Below, piece by piece: positions 38,521 to 50,939 of a stretch of DNA of 64,000 bases. Numbering within the stretch: position 1 is the stretch's first letter; each line of letters begins with the position of its first letter. This DNA is from Hanleya hanleyi (Eukaryota > Mollusca > Polyplacophora > Lepidopleurida > Hanleyidae), in contig JAVTVY010017271.1 of the NCBI GenBank assembly GCA_036873755.1, positions 124,001 through 188,000 of the forward strand. The letters are read 5' to 3'. The notes under the pieces are model-generated. The model saw only the letters and a program-made list of their open reading frames with translations, was not told the origin of the DNA and did not search any database. The position numbers and the translations under genes are program-made.

Positions 38521-40915
38521 TTACCCTACACATTGACCAACATTACCAAAATTATCTTTCTCAAGTTGATTTCCGAAGGCTCAAATAGTGGTGTGGTCAC
38601 CGTCTGACACAAAGATCAGATTTTTTTTTTTTTTTGATTTTATTTTAGCAAAGCATCAACTTACAAGTATGAACAGTAATTTCATTTTGATACAGAATTT
38701 CATGCTCTAAACCCTAAACATTCAATCCCAGCAATAGTTCAACAGAATAATGATTTGCTCCGAAGACCACACTGACTGTGTCCGGTTATTCTACCTACTC
38801 TAAACGAAATGCTGCCGACCAAAAATCTTTTGTGGCATATTTGGTCAAAAAACAACCAAAAAGTGGCGAAAATGTTTGTTTCTGTTCGAATGACCCTTAC
38901 ATGTATTATATATACGGTTAAGTCTCTAATAAGTCTATCACTGGAAGTGCAACTTCAGTCTTGGGTGTGACAATTATGGGGGTGAATGGATTTATTGACT
39001 CTGAATGATGGAGAGCCACCTCGAAAAAAATTCAGTGAACGAATGGACTTGCTCACTGTCATAGCTGTAAAAGTTGGCAAGACTTTCCCAATTTGTCTGA
39101 AGGCCTATTCTTGTTTCGATATTCCGCACATGATCACGGATAAAAACAATATTGTTTCAACTTAATTCCCGAATTGGTACTCACTGGTTTGATTTCATTT
39201 ATAATTTAGGGAGAGTTTGATCATGCAAATTAAAGAAAGGCGAGTGCCATGTGCATGTGTTCAAAGAAAATATTCTGATGATGGAGGAAGTTTCGTACAA
39301 AGTTACGGCCTTGGTAGCCGTCGGCGTTTGCCAGACTGCGGTCATATTTGCCACAAAAATGTCCTAAAACTTATTTCTTGTTTGGATGTCTATTTCCGTA
39401 AAAATATCATCATCATGGTTCACTGAGATTGCAGAAATGTTCTGGAGGTTACACCCACAAATTATAATTTGATTGAAAAATTGAAATATCACAGCTGGAA
39501 TCCCAGGCCAAACAAGACCAGAAAGCCCCATTCAACTAACAACATGCGAGATGCTGATCTCAAAGGACACCAAAGCCTACCAATCATTAACAGTTTGTCT
39601 ATCATAAATAATTAGATAATTAATTAAAACTGAAAAGACATGTTTTGAACTTCTTCTCTAACAGACAAAAGTTACAGTCTAATATTGTCTGGTTCATCAC
39701 ATAGTTTTGTTTACATTTCCACATACACGCGGCATGCAAAAAACGTACATTATCAAAATTTTATTGCACACTGCGATTGCAACGAGGTGTGGGTGATCGT
39801 ATTTAATGGAATCTTTGATCGAATATTACATTAAAATCAGGGTGTAATCAAATTTCAATAGGGGGAACGATTTATTGGAAGGATTACCATTTTCAATCAA
39901 ATAAAGACGTAAAAACAAAAACCGTTTTGTTTCAGCCGAGGCAGGATATGGTCACTGCACCAGGCCTGTATTGTACATGTATTGGGGGTATCTCAGTGAT
40001 ACACTGCTCCAGTCTTCACAAGTTAGGGTTTAAAATTATTGAAACTTCTCACTAATTATCAACAATCTGACTAAATTAATTATTTGAAAAAGTATTAAAA
40101 GTACAACTGGAAAATAATTGAATCACCTGTATTTATCTGTTCAATATTACTGAAGTTGATCGTGTGGAGATGTATGAAAAAATATTATGTATTAAAAATG
40201 TCAACAAAAACACTAATTTACCTTGATGATGTCAACGAGTTGGTGAACTCGATCTATATGAACGTAATTGTTGGGATGAGAGAAGGTGAGCATGGAGTAG
40301 AGGATGAATACAGTGAATAATTCTCATTGAACCAGGATATTGTTGTACACTTTGGGAGTCCGATCAGGATAAGGATGGGTTTACCTCAACTTATTAATAG
40401 TCTCATTCAAAACTTCACCCTTAAACAAGGAGAGAATATCAAGCAATTAACTTTCATATTTAACAGAACATATGCACTTAAGTGTGTCTGTTTGAAATAT
40501 ATTAACAAATCATTATTAGTACCGTATTTCATTCTAGTTTTAGATCCTTCATCTAAATCTTACATATAATTGATGTTGATTTATAACATGTAATAACATA
40601 TGTATCCTGGTCCAGTAAATTCATCCTGACACACATTTATCATCTTGAATGTTGTTTACATTTTCTTTTGACAAATACAAGTACATTTCACCTGGGGCCA
40701 TATGTATTTAGTTTCAATTCCCACAATGCACCTTATTGCTTGTTTGTATAATTTTCCTTTTTTTATTATTTCATAAAAGGAAATGAATGTTCCATCAGTA
40801 TCAAGAACCATTCATGAAAATTTCTTAAAAATTTTGGCCATTTAATATACAGTTTATGCTCACGGTAACTCGAACCCCAGGGCATTCGTTTTAAAGAAAT
40901 AGTATAGATGAGGCA
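38521..40915. other. Unassigned sequence
   Basis: AT-rich. ATCAGGGTGTAATCAAATTTC near 39837 may be a fragment of the dispersed repeat above. No gene is supported. Confidence 0.4.
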
Positions 40916-41041
40916 CAAAGAATCTGCGGAGATGGCAGGCAATGGATCTCTATGGATAGCAGGTAATGGATTTGTATGGATAACAGACAATGGGTCTCTA
41001 TGGATGACAGAAAATGGATCTGTATGGATGACAAACAATGG

Positions 41042-41256
41042 GGTGAGTGAGTGAGTGAATGATTTAACATCGCTTTCAACAGTCTATTTCAGTCATATCA
41101 TGATGTTGGTTCCTATTCCTTTTCACACCAGGAAACCAAACGGGTAGGGTCCTATTCCCTTTCACACCCGGGATCCCCCTGGGGTGCCCCAGTTAGTCAT
41201 CTCTTATGACAAGCTCTCTGAGGAGCTGAGACCTATTCTTACTATGACCTGAGACA
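41042..41256 (-). mobile_element. SINE-like retroposon with (ACTC)n tail
   Basis: The same family as 26596-26850: GTGAGTGAGTGAGTGAATG, ATTTAACATCGCTTTCAAC, CAGTTAGTCATCTCTTATGAC and CTGAGGAGCTGAGACC are all present in order. Confidence 0.7.
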
Positions 41257-41345
41257 AACAATGGGTATCTATGTATGACAGGAAATGGATGTTTGGATGA
41301 CAGACAATGTTCCAGAATGGACAACAGACAACGGATCAGTATGGA

Positions 41346-41430
41346 GTGAGCGAGTGAATGAATATGGTTTTACGTCGCTTTCAACTATATTTTAGTCATA
41401 TCACGACGTTGGATCCTATTCCTTTTCACA
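41346..41430 (-). mobile_element. SINE 3'-end fragment
   Basis: Only the tail half of the family is present (GAGCGAGTGAATGAATATGG, then TTACGTCGCTTTCAACT, ending at CCTTTTCACA), and the minisatellite resumes directly after it. Confidence 0.65.
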
Positions 41431-41541
41431 ATGGGTCTATATAATGACAGACAATAGGGCTATGTGGATGACAGACGATGGATGTGTATGGATGACAGAC
41501 ACTGGGTATACATGTATATGGATGACATTCAATGGCTCTGA

Positions 41542-43289
41542 GTGGACAGCCCTCACAATTAGGAAAATTCTCCACGGCAAAAAAATTGCTGAGGAGAAAT
41601 CAATTGCCACGGCAAAAAAGGGCTTCACCACGGCATTTTTTTTTTGCAGTAGATCTAGTTTTGACTATATAATTAAATGACTTGCCCAGGATGTTCTCTG
41701 GAATTCACAGATTTTCCACTACAATTGGATGCATTCATTTTTGTCAAATCAGAAGTTCATAAAATACAGATGAACTTCTGGTCATATGTACTGACCATTG
41801 AGCAAAAATTGAAGTTTTTTGTTTGGGGTAACATAACCTTGCTACAAACCATGCGTTGGTAGGTCAATTTTTAGTTTTATTATTTTAATTTTAGTTCTCA
41901 ATTGAACTTTTTCATGATCACATACCTGGTGACATTATTGCTTCATGGGAGTAGAGACATGAGATGTGCGAAACAGAGACAATATTACCATTTGTGTGGA
42001 TTTGAGTTTTCCTGGTTAACAGATATAACTTCAATATAAGATACATGTAGTTTCAGGAATACCCTATATTTCTTAGATGAATTTAAAAAAAAGGTAAAAT
42101 AAAAAAACCCTAAAGTTATAGGTGGGGGCCTGTAGGGTTAATCAAACAAACAATATTTTAAGTTTTGCCATGGCTTCTTTGCAAACAAGAATGAATAAAA
42201 ACTCTGATTTTCCTAACTCATTCTGGTAAAGTTTTTGTATTCCGCCTCCAGAATGTTCAGCACATCCAACGACAGCTTAATATTATTGCCGCTTCTTGGT
42301 GTGCCGCGAACTTGTCCATATTGTCGGCCGGAGGCATTCCAGTTTTTTATTACCTCAGGTTCCAACTTCCAGCTATCCATTTATCCGATACGGCGATAGT
42401 GACAAAGCCACGTGGTCGTAACATGTTGGCCGATCTTGCACGCCTCAAAAAGTAAAGAAAATTTCTAGCGCAGTTTTCCACCATTGTCCGCCAGTTCAGG
42501 CTTTATGCACGACAACCTCAAATCCATCATTTCGTCAGCATCGTCATGCTCTCGTACGATGGCAAAGCAAAACAAATTGTCACTTAAAAACTTTTAAATA
42601 CCGCTGTGCAGGAGAATGGTAATTGTAGGGGCTTACGTGGAGTACGGTAACCCCTGCTCTAACCCCAAATGTCGGGCAAATTATATTCCTGGTAATGTAT
42701 GAAAATATGGAGTATATAAGATATTTAGTGCCCGCTGTAATTAATTAATTCAAGATTGCTACTCAGTTCACTATTTCAGGTTGCCATGCCATTCATACAA
42801 TAATACATAATCCTAACTGTCATGACCGTACGTGAATTCCCCTTCAACGTAACCCTCACGTATTCTCTAGAGCACTCTCCTCATATGCGGTCGCCTGTGC
42901 TATTGTGGCAACGAAGAAACGCCAGTGGGGAAATGCCCTGCATGCTGGAGAGTGACAGACATCCAATTGAAGATCTGTGCTTTCTATCGGGAATGATCGG
43001 CTGTCTGTCAGTTCTTGGAAAAGTGCATTTTGCCGACCGATGTCTCCAAATTATGCAATCAAACAACCACAGCACCAGTAGCTGTCTTGTTTATTAAAAC
43101 CAAATTTATTAGCAAGAAAAGCCAGTTCAAGGAGACGTATTTTACCATCGACTGTATGTTGTTTACTGACAACAACAACAACATCACTTTACGACCCACG
43201 GCAAAAAAACTGCCGACGCGAAGTGATTTTACCCCAGCATTTACCACGGCAATTGCTGTTTGCCGTGGCTAATTGCGAGGGCTGGTGGA
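41542..43289. mobile_element. 1.74-kb hAT-like non-autonomous transposon, 5-bp duplication
   Basis: The element 41547-43284 starts CAGCCCTCACAATTAG and ends CTAATTGCGAGGGCTG. GTGGA occurs on both sides (41542-41546 and 43285-43289) and the surrounding minisatellite is continuous once it is removed. CCACGGCAAAAAA and related TTGCCGTGG words recur near both ends as sub-terminal repeats. The longest frames (91 codons near 42822) show no transposase motif. Confidence 0.82.
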
Positions 43290-43452
43290 TCATGACTGAC
43301 AATGAGTGTTTGGATGGCACACGATGGGTCTATATGGGTAATGGGTCCATAGAGATGATAGACAATGGGTCCTGTGGATGAGAGACAATGGGTCTGTGTG
43401 GATGACACACGAGTCTGTATCGAATGACAGGCAATGGATCTCTGTGGCAGGC

Positions 43453-43800
43453 TGACAAGTGAGTGAGTGAGTGAATATGATTTAACGTCGATATCAACTA
43501 CATTTCAGTCATATCACGACGTTGGGTCCTATTCCTTTTCACACCCGGGAACCACACGGGTGGGGTCCTATTCGCTTTCAACTATATTTCATTCATATCA
43601 CGACATTGGGTCCTATTTCTTTTCACACCCAGGATCGAGCCACACGAGTGGGGTCCTATTCCTTTTTACACCCAGGAACCCCACGGGTGCCTCAGTTAGT
43701 CGCCTCTTACAACAAGTTGTCTGAGGAGCTGGGGCCTATTCATACCATGACCTGTGGTGTGCACGACATCCCAGGTCAATTCCTGGAAACCCCACGGAGA
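43453..43800 (-). mobile_element. SINE-like retroposon with internal duplication
   Basis: A full copy of the (ACTC)n-tailed family in which the segment CTTTCAACTA(C/T)ATTTC through GGGTCCTATTCC is present more than once, giving a longer copy (about 350 bp) than at 26596. Confidence 0.65.
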
Positions 43801-44194
43801 GGCAGGCAGACAATGGAAGGATCTGCACGAGTGGTAGACGATGGATCTGCGTGGGTGACCAGCAATGGATGGATCTGTATTAGTGGCAGACAATGGATGG
43901 ATCTACACAGCTGCAGACAAGGGAAGGATCTGTATGGATGGTAGACAATGGAAGGATCTGTATGGGGGCAGACAATGGATGGATCTGTATTAGTGGCAGA
44001 CAATGGATGGATCTACACAGCTGCAGACAAGGGAAGGATCTGTATGGGTGGTGGAAGGATCTGTTTGGGGGGCAGACAATGGATGAATCTGTATTGGTGG
44101 CAGACAATGGATGGATCTACATAGCTGCAGACAATGGAAGGATATGCATGGGTGATGGACAATGGATGAATCTGTATGGGTGGCAGACAATGGA

Positions 44195-44313
44195 TGGGTG
44201 AGTGAGTGAATATGATTTAATGTCGCTTTCAACTATATTTCAGTCATATCACGACGTTGGGTTTTCACACCCGGGAACCACACGGGTGGGGTCCTATTCC
44301 TTTTTACACCCGG
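44195..44313 (-). mobile_element. SINE 3'-end fragment
   Basis: GGTGAGTGAGTGAATATG, then TTTAATGTCGCTTTCAACT and GGGAACCACACGGGTGG; the head region is missing. Confidence 0.65.
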
Positions 44314-44589
44314 GGACAATGGATGGATCTACATGGGTGTCAAGCAATGGATGGATCTGTATTGGAGGCAGACAATAGATGGACCTGCATGGTTGGCAGG
44401 CAATGGATGGATCTGCATGGCTGACAGAGTGGATGGAACTGCCAGGCTGGTAGACAATGGATGGATCTGCATAGGTAACAAGCAATGGATGACTGTATGG
44501 GTTGCAGACAGTTGATGAATGCGCAGTCTTCAGATTGGCAATAACATTAACAATGCATTCCACTGCATGTCTTCCATGTATTTAGGGGA

Positions 44590-44822
44590 GGGAGTGAGTA
44601 TTAAAGTGAATACGATTTAAAGTCGCTTTTTCAGTCATCATGTCGGACGTTTGGATCCTATTCCTTTTCGCACCAGGAAACCATATGGGTAGAGTCCCAT
44701 TCCTTTTCACACCCAGTAACCCCAGTTTGTCTCCTCTTATGACAAGCTCTCTGAGGAGCTGAGGCCTATTCTTACCATGACCTGGAGTGTGCACAACGAC
44801 AACCCAGGTCAATCCCTGAGCC
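44590..44822 (-). mobile_element. SINE-like retroposon
   Basis: GGGAGTGAGTATTAAAGTG, AAAGTCGCTTTTTCAGTCATC, CTGAGGAGCTGAGGCC and CATGACCTGGAGTGTGCAC match the family in order, with a partly lost tail. It abuts the foldback element at 44833. Confidence 0.65.
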
Positions 44823-44832
44823 CCACTATAGG

Positions 44833-45693
44833 GTAGTTCAACAAGCTGAACCCTACTGACATTTAATTTTGTGATATTGAAAATGTAGGGTTCAGCCGTT
44901 GAACCAAAATTTCCTGTCGGGAACCTGGGTAGCAGCGGGTGGATTTGCGCTCATAAAAAAGCAATAATACCTACCGCTTTGTGCTCGTTTGGATAGAATA
45001 CATATTTGCCTACTTCCCTGGCCATCTATTTTCTCCTTCCAGCTCCTTTCATTTCCATAAACGGCAAAAGAAAAAAATATCATCGCGGGCGATCTTCCAA
45101 ACACGAAATCCAGCGCCATTTTAGAACACTCTCGCGTGACCCTGATTCTCTCACAGGAGGTTATTCTAAATTCAGGATTACAAGAGTTGGAAAAACTGAA
45201 TCCGCTCAGTCGACCCAGTCGCTTAGGGAGATGAAAAATCTCATGAATTACCTTTCTCAGTATGTGACTTCCATTATGCTTGATATCGATAGTTACAATT
45301 TTACATTTAAATGCAGACAATGTGACAGCCTAATGAATGAGCCGTTTCCGGCCTTCCTGTCTGCAATCCCGAATTTACAAATTAGTCTCGTGTCACCATA
45401 GTGACATTTCAAAATGGCGGTGGATTTCGTTTTTGGAAGATTGACCGCGATGGGTTTTTTTTCTTTTGCCGTTTATGGAAATTAAATTAGCTGGACGGAG
45501 AAAATAATGACCAGGAAAGTAGGCAAATACGTATTCTATCCAAATGAGTACAAAGCGGTAAGGCATTATCCATTATCCAGGTCGGGAGGCGAAAATTTTG
45601 CGATAGGAAATTTCGGTTCAAGTTCAACGGCTGAACCCTACATAATCAATATCACAAAATTAAATGTCAGTAGGGTTCAGCTTGTTGAACTAC
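44833..45693. mobile_element. 861-bp foldback element
   Basis: The ends are GTAGTTCAACAAGCTGAACC and its inverse, and inverted similarity continues inward for about 270 bp per arm (for example GGATAGAATAC(A/G)TATTTGCC in both arms). The flanks ACTATAGG and ACTATATA could be a damaged 8-bp duplication. The centre has a 131-codon frame at 45006-45401 without recognisable domains. It is non-autonomous and the superfamily is uncertain. Confidence 0.75.
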
Positions 45694-46381
45694 ACTATAT
45701 AGGCAGTATAGGGCTGCATTGCGTGTGATGTGCCAGCACATCACACGCTGTTTAAGATTTTGAATCTGTATTCCTATGTTAGGGAAATCGTACTGCCATC
45801 ATCAACAATTCTGCTGATACTTAATACTGATGATCGTGAAAAGATGTCGATAATAATTAAATCATTTTCTGGAAATCTGAAAATGATACAGTAAACTACA
45901 GACGAACATTTCCCTGGTAAATAACATAGATGATCATGACCAAACGGGCAGAAGTTATGCAACTGCATTTGCTGTCTAAACGATAGCATGGCACTTGCAC
46001 TTGCAGATCAGTGAACGGGAGCCAAAAGTCAACTCCATAATTTATCGTTTACTTCAATTTGAAGTTCAAGTGCAAAATGGCAACGACATCCAAAATTTTA
46101 ATACAGTCCTAATTTCATAGTAAAACAGATTAACGAACCCTGTACTCTTACTGTCATAAATACCTCTGTAATCACACCCAAGGGGGGTCGTTGGGGGGGT
46201 TGTATTTTGCTACCCCCCTTCTCCTGTTCTGACCGCTTGCGAAGCGAATGTACTCTTGTCTAAACGACTTCCGGTGAAGCGCCAATGTGCGGCTGACAAG
46301 TTAGCGCAGGTGCTTGCTAGAGTGATCTCCCTTCAGTTGAAATTTCGTGGAGTCCAGTTACCCAAAGTCGGATTTCCACAA
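45694..46381. other. Unassigned sequence
   Basis: A short palindrome TGTGATGTGCCAGCACATCACA lies at about 45723. A G/C-run pair lies near 46182-46222. No gene is supported. Confidence 0.4.
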
Positions 46382-46942
46382 AACTGGAAACAATAACACT
46401 GCGACCAGTGATGATAGCTAGATTACCATATCGAGAATATAAAAATATGTACAACCGACAAATTCTCAAAAGCAAGTCCTAATATTTTCCTAAAATAAAG
46501 GGGCCAAACGAGTGGAACAAATTACCCTCGGAACTGAAACAATGCAAATTTATTTCTCTTTTTAAATCTAAGATAAAAACATATTTATTGCAAAATACCG
46601 CTAATTAATATATTTTATTTGCATAGCTGAGCAATTGCATCATGATCATACCTGTTGATTATTCACCCGAAATATAAACTTTGTGCTTTTTTTTTTTTTT
46701 ATTCCATACCTCCACTATCATGTTAGACATTCTTTAATAGAATCTGCCTTTTCTTTTATTATATCTTGATTTTGTAATTAATCCGGGATAATTCAAACTC
46801 TTCGGGGTTTATCTCCCGCCAATCTATATGTTCTCTAATCTGTATATACTACTGTACTTGTATTCCCTTTCTGTATATGACTGTTTAACTTGATTTCTTT
46901 TGATTGGTGAATAAACAAACAAACAAACCAACAAACAATTAA
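46382..46942 (+). mobile_element. 5'-truncated LINE, 3' end
   Basis: A short frame near 46509-46606 reads WNKLPSELKQ...FKSKIKTYL and then stops, the usual C-terminal ending of LINE reverse-transcriptase proteins. A 3' untranslated region of about 300 bp follows, ending in GTGAATAAACAAACAAAC, an (AAAC)n tail. This is a different LINE family from the one at 48300-57072, which ends in (TC)n. Confidence 0.65.
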
Positions 46943-47006
46943 GACACAGCTATTCTCGGTACAAGTTACCAGTGGCGTACATCGGAAATAGTTGTGTCTT
47001 AATTAC
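46937..47006. repeat. Short hairpin
   Basis: ATTAAGACACAGCTATT and AATAGTTGTGTCTTAAT form 17-bp arms around a loop of about 35 bp, directly after the LINE tail. Confidence 0.75.
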
Positions 47007-48299
47007 TAATCACTAGCACCCCTCCAATTCAATCTCAGTAAACTCAGATATAATATCACGAAATATTATATATCTGAATTCAGCCCTATATAAATCCCGT
47101 GCGAGTTGAAACTACTATTGTTAGCCAATCAGATGGATATATGGTTGTAACTATTTCAAAATCACGCCCACAGTAATTACACACGGTAGCTCGTGGTCTA
47201 ATATATAAACACTATCCTGAAACAGTTTCCAAATATGGCATCATTTCCAGACAGGGTCCGTACACATCAAAGAGTTTACTCCCGCCGAAAAGTCTGGCTT
47301 TGTTAGGGGTAGAAAATATCAAAAGATTGTGCCGTGCGAAGATGTTAATCTCCTTGAAGTAATTCAATCATTGTCAGAGCCAAAAGGTTGAAATGGTCGT
47401 GATTGGCTTATTATGGGATCTCGTAGAATATCGGCGAACATTCGGCACGAAATTTTCAGAGCGTTACGTCTAGATGGTATACCTAGATTGCCCTCCAATT
47501 CTGACTTCGAACTTCTTACACGTACGTTTTCTTCCTTTAAGTTGAGTTCTTAACATACAGAGACTTTATAAACATAGGTGCATCTTATAGTATGAAACAT
47601 AGAATTAACGTTATTATCGCATTTTGTTCTTGAAAAGTTGCGGCGTGTATTTCCAGCAATCAAATAACCATAAATCATGAATTCCAGCGTGACGGAATTA
47701 CAAGGTACCCATGTTTTCAATTCTTCTGAACTCCTACCATTACTCGTCCATGGTAACATCTGTTTTGGAATATCATTTTCCTAATCCTATTACTAAGAAC
47801 TGTAGGAATGAGAGAAAAAGGGAAAATACAATTGTTTTGTATCTGATCACGTGACATTCGAATACCGCGTGACGGAATTACAGTGAAGTAACCACCTTAT
47901 GAAGACGTGTTGGTTACATACATATTCCATCAAAACTCGAATGTTTTTTTATTTCAGGTGATGTTTTATACGAATCCTGAGCGTCTGGACTACATTATAT
48001 CTGATTTCTGTCAAGTAAAGTTTCAATTTTGGTCCATTTTTTAAGAAGTTTCAATTTTATCCGGTCTAAAAAAATCTGAGGACAGACCCAAACACATCAG
48101 TTCTGTTGTTATGTGTCCGGCAATGCACATATAATCGATTGAATGTGAAAAAGCGAGAATGACTGGTCAAAAAAATGGGCAAAATTGTTCAGGAATGACA
48201 TAACCGAGATTTTGAATTATGTGATGGAATTACATTTTGGTTACAGATTTCGTGGAATTCATGAAATGTTTATCTTGATATTTAAGTTCTAGATCTATC
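47007..48299. other. Unassigned sequence with a possible coding remnant
   Basis: On the plus strand 47236-47391 is an open frame of 51 codons with composition that looks coding (for example FTPAEKSGFVRGRKYQ), ending in TGA. I do not recognise the protein. The rest has no recognised feature. Confidence 0.25.
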
Positions 48300-48617
48300 C
48301 AACGGTTCCAAAGTAACCATAGAAACCCTGGTAATTATCGCCCGATTTCACTGACTAGCTGTGTTTGTAAAACAATGGAACGCATGTTAAATGATCGCCT
48401 TGTTTGTTACCTGGAAACTGAAAAGAAACTTACTGATATTCAAGCTGGTTTCCGTAAAAATAGAAGTACCATTTAGTCAGATTAGATTCGTTTGTTAAGA
48501 ATGCTTTCGCCAAGAATGAACATGTGATTTCTATCTTTTTTGATTTAGAAAAGGCCTATGGTACTACTTGTAAATACGGGATTCTAGAAGATCTTTATAA
48601 TATGGGATTAAAGGGTC
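48300..48617 (+). pseudogene. Jockey-like LINE reverse transcriptase, left fragment
   Basis: The frame reads NYRPISLTSCVCKTMERM, a hallmark start of non-LTR reverse transcriptase, and after a frameshift near 48473 continues to FFDLEKAY, the motif A region with its catalytic Asp. The fragment stops at 48617, where the 6.5-kb palindrome has inserted, and continues at 55093. The 5' part of the LINE is missing. With the other fragments it makes about 1.9 kb of one decayed element. Confidence 0.85.
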
Positions 48618-48949
48618 AGTAGTATTGTTAGGTGAAAAAAGGTCGCATTGACCCCTTTGCACTTAAATGACCTCAAAAATTAGCATATGACCTATGCGGC
48701 AGCCAATCAGAAGCGAGTATTTTGACAAAACTACCCCAACACAGAAGAGTTCCAATGGGGCGGTAACTCTTGATGCACTTTTGTGTTTTTTGTCAAAATG
48801 CCGGATTATCTTCCCTGATTCGAACATTGGCATATTAAATCTATACGAGAAAATGCCTGTATGGGGTATGGATGATCCGATGGGGTCGTATGAGGTATCA
48901 AAGTGAAGCTTATGTAAGGGAGCATCTGAGGGGCTGGGTGTGGGGTTGA

Positions 48950-50550
48950 AATAGCGTCATTCTGCGCATGCGCGGTGGACCAAGGGTATGAAAATAGACG
49001 TTTTGGAGCTAGGAGAGCTCGTAATGGTCCGATGGAGTTGAGTGAGGTATCAATGTGAAGGATTCGTGAAGGGGCATCTGATGGGCTGGGTGCGGGGTTG
49101 AAATATTGTCATTCTGCGCATGCGCGATCGCCAAAGGGTATGGAAATAGACGTTTTGGGATCTAGGGGAGCCCCTAGTGGGCCGATTGGGTCGAGTGAGG
49201 TATTAATGTGAAGCACACACGAGGGGGCATCTGATTGGTCTAGTGGTTTGGGCGTTGTCACCAGTCTGCGCATGCGCAAACAGGGAATTGTGGGAAAAGG
49301 CTATGGAAATACACGTTTTGCGATCTAGGGGAGCCCCTAGTGGGCCGATTGGGTCGAGTGAGGTATCACTGTGAAGCACACATGAGGGGGCGTCTGACTG
49401 AACTAGTGGTTCGGGTGTTGTCACCACTCTGCGCATGCGCAAACAGGGAATTGTGGGAAAAGGCTATGGAAATACACGTTTTGGGATCTAGGGGAGCCCC
49501 TAGTGGGCCGATTGGGTCGAGTGAGGTATTAATGTGAAGCACACATGAGGGGGCATCTGACTGGAATAGTGGTTCGGGTATTGTCACCAGTCTGCGCATG
49601 CGCAAACAGGGAATTGTGGGAAAAGGCTATGGAAATACACGTTTTGGGATCTAGGGGAGCCCCTAGTGGGCCGATTGGGTCGAGTGAGGTATTAATGTGA
49701 AGCACACATGAGGGGGCATCTGACTGGACTAGGGGTTCGGGCGTTGTCACCATACTGCGCATGCGCAAATAGGGAATTGTGGGAAAAGGCTATGGAAATA
49801 CACGTTTTGGGCTCTAGGGGAGCCCCTAATGGGCCGATGGAGTCGTATGAGGTATCCATGTGAAGCACACATGAGGGGGCATCTGCCTGGGCTAGTGGCT
49901 TGGGCGTGGTCACCAGTCTGCGCATGCGCAGACAGGGAATTGTGGGAAAAGGGTATGGAAATAGGCGTTTTGGGATCTAGGGGAGCCCCTAGTGGGCCGA
50001 TTGGGTCGAGTGAGGTATCAATGTGTAGCCTATGTGAGGGGGCATCCACCTGGGCTAGTGGCTCGAGCGTTTTCACCATTCTGCGCATGCGCAGACAGGG
50101 AACTGTGGGGAAAGGGTATGGACATAGACGTTTTGGGGTTTAGGTGGGCCACTTGTCGTCCGATGGAGTCGTATGAGGTATCCATGTGAAGCCTATGTGG
50201 AGGAGCATCTGCATGCGCAGTAGACCAAGCGTATGGAAATACACGTTTTGGGGTCTAAGTGGGCCACCATTGGGCCAATGGAGTTGAGTGAGGTATCAAT
50301 GTAAAGCACACATGAGGGAGCATCTACCTGGACTAGTGTGTCGTCCGTGTTGAACATTCTGCGCATGCGCAAACAGGGAATTGTGGGAAAAGGGTATGAA
50401 AATAGAGGTTTTGGGGTCGAGGTGGGTCACTATTGGTCCTATGGAGTCGTATGAGGTATCAATGTGAAGCACACGTGAGGGAGCATTTGACTGGACTAGT
50501 GGCCCGGGTGTTGTCACCATTCTGCGCATGCGCAGACAGGGAATTATGAG
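48950..50550 (+). repeat. 163-bp tandem repeats with NRF-1-type palindromes, left arm
   Basis: About ten units, several spaced exactly 163 bp. Each has TGCGCATGCGC, GGGAATTGTGGGAAAAGG, CACGTTTTGGGATCTAGGGG and GAGTGAGGTATNAATGTGAAG. TGCGCATGCGC is the consensus palindrome bound by NRF-1 in animals. Open frames here (65-113 codons, both strands) repeat with the unit and are not genes. Confidence 0.92.
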
Positions 50551-50633
50551 CAACGCCCGCCAGCGCCAAGCTCAACGCCCTGGTGAATTAGCCCAAAAGC
50601 TCCGATTTTTTATGGAATTCTGGGGGAGCCGGG

Positions 50634-50823
50634 TTGAGTGAGTGAGTGAGTGAGTCAGTCAGTCAGTCAGTCAGTCAGTCAGTCAGTCAGTGAGTGAGTG
50701 AGTGAGTGAGTGAGTGAGTGAGTGAGTGAGTGAGTGAGTGAGTGAGTGAGTGAGTGAGTGAGTCACAGTCAGTCAGTCAGTCAGTCAGTCACAGTCAGTC
50801 AGTCAGTCAGTCAGTCAGTCAGT
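50634..50823. repeat. (GAGT)n/(CAGT)n microsatellite, left arm
   Basis: Nearly uninterrupted GAGT and CAGT tetranucleotides over 190 bp. It begins just after GGGGGAGCCGGGTT, at the point where the left arm lacks the segment found at 53088-53275 in the right arm. Confidence 0.95.
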
Positions 50824-50939
50824 CCACCGGGCGTGGTAGCTCCCGTGTGACAGAGCTCTTGGATCAGAGCTCTCGGAGCTCAAAGCTTGCGGCGCTCGGA
50901 ATTGACGTCATGGCAGGCATGCGCGTGTACCTGTGCTGT
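50824..50939. promoter_or_regulatory. GAGCTC-rich block with CRE, first copy
   Basis: CGGGCGTGGTAGCTCCCGTG, several GAGCTC words, then TTGACGTCA and GGCATGCGCGTGTACCTG. The same block recurs at about 51645-51755 and inverted at about 52085-52200. Function is not shown; TGACGTCA is the CREB/ATF consensus. Confidence 0.6.

Larger units (their letters stand above)
40916..41546. repeat. ATGGATGACAGACAATGG minisatellite, block 1, with embedded SINEs
   Basis: Degenerate units of about 30-36 bp built on ATGGATCTGTATGGATGACAG alternate with SINE copies at 41042-41256 and 41346-41430. The array is cut at 41546 by a transposon and resumes at 43285. Confidence 0.9.
43285..44560. repeat. ATGGATGACAGACAATGG minisatellite, block 2, with embedded SINEs
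   Basis: Continuation of 40916-41546. Between 43800 and 44200 the unit GGCAGACAATGGATGGATCT dominates, with copies carrying CACAGCTGCAGACAA. SINE copies interrupt at 43453-43800 and 44195-44313. Open frames on both strands are repeat by-products. Confidence 0.9.

Noticed and set aside
45006..45401. 131-codon frame in the foldback element
   Set aside because: It is partly made of inverted-arm sequence, is overlapped by a 142-codon frame on the other strand, and has no known domain.
47236..47391. 51-codon frame as an exon
   Set aside because: Composition looks coding, but it is too short and lacks a recognisable family or splice partner; kept only as a possible remnant.
48950..50550. Regular repeats that could suggest a CRISPR array
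   Set aside because: Units are 163 bp with no distinct short repeats and unique spacers, in a eukaryotic transposon.
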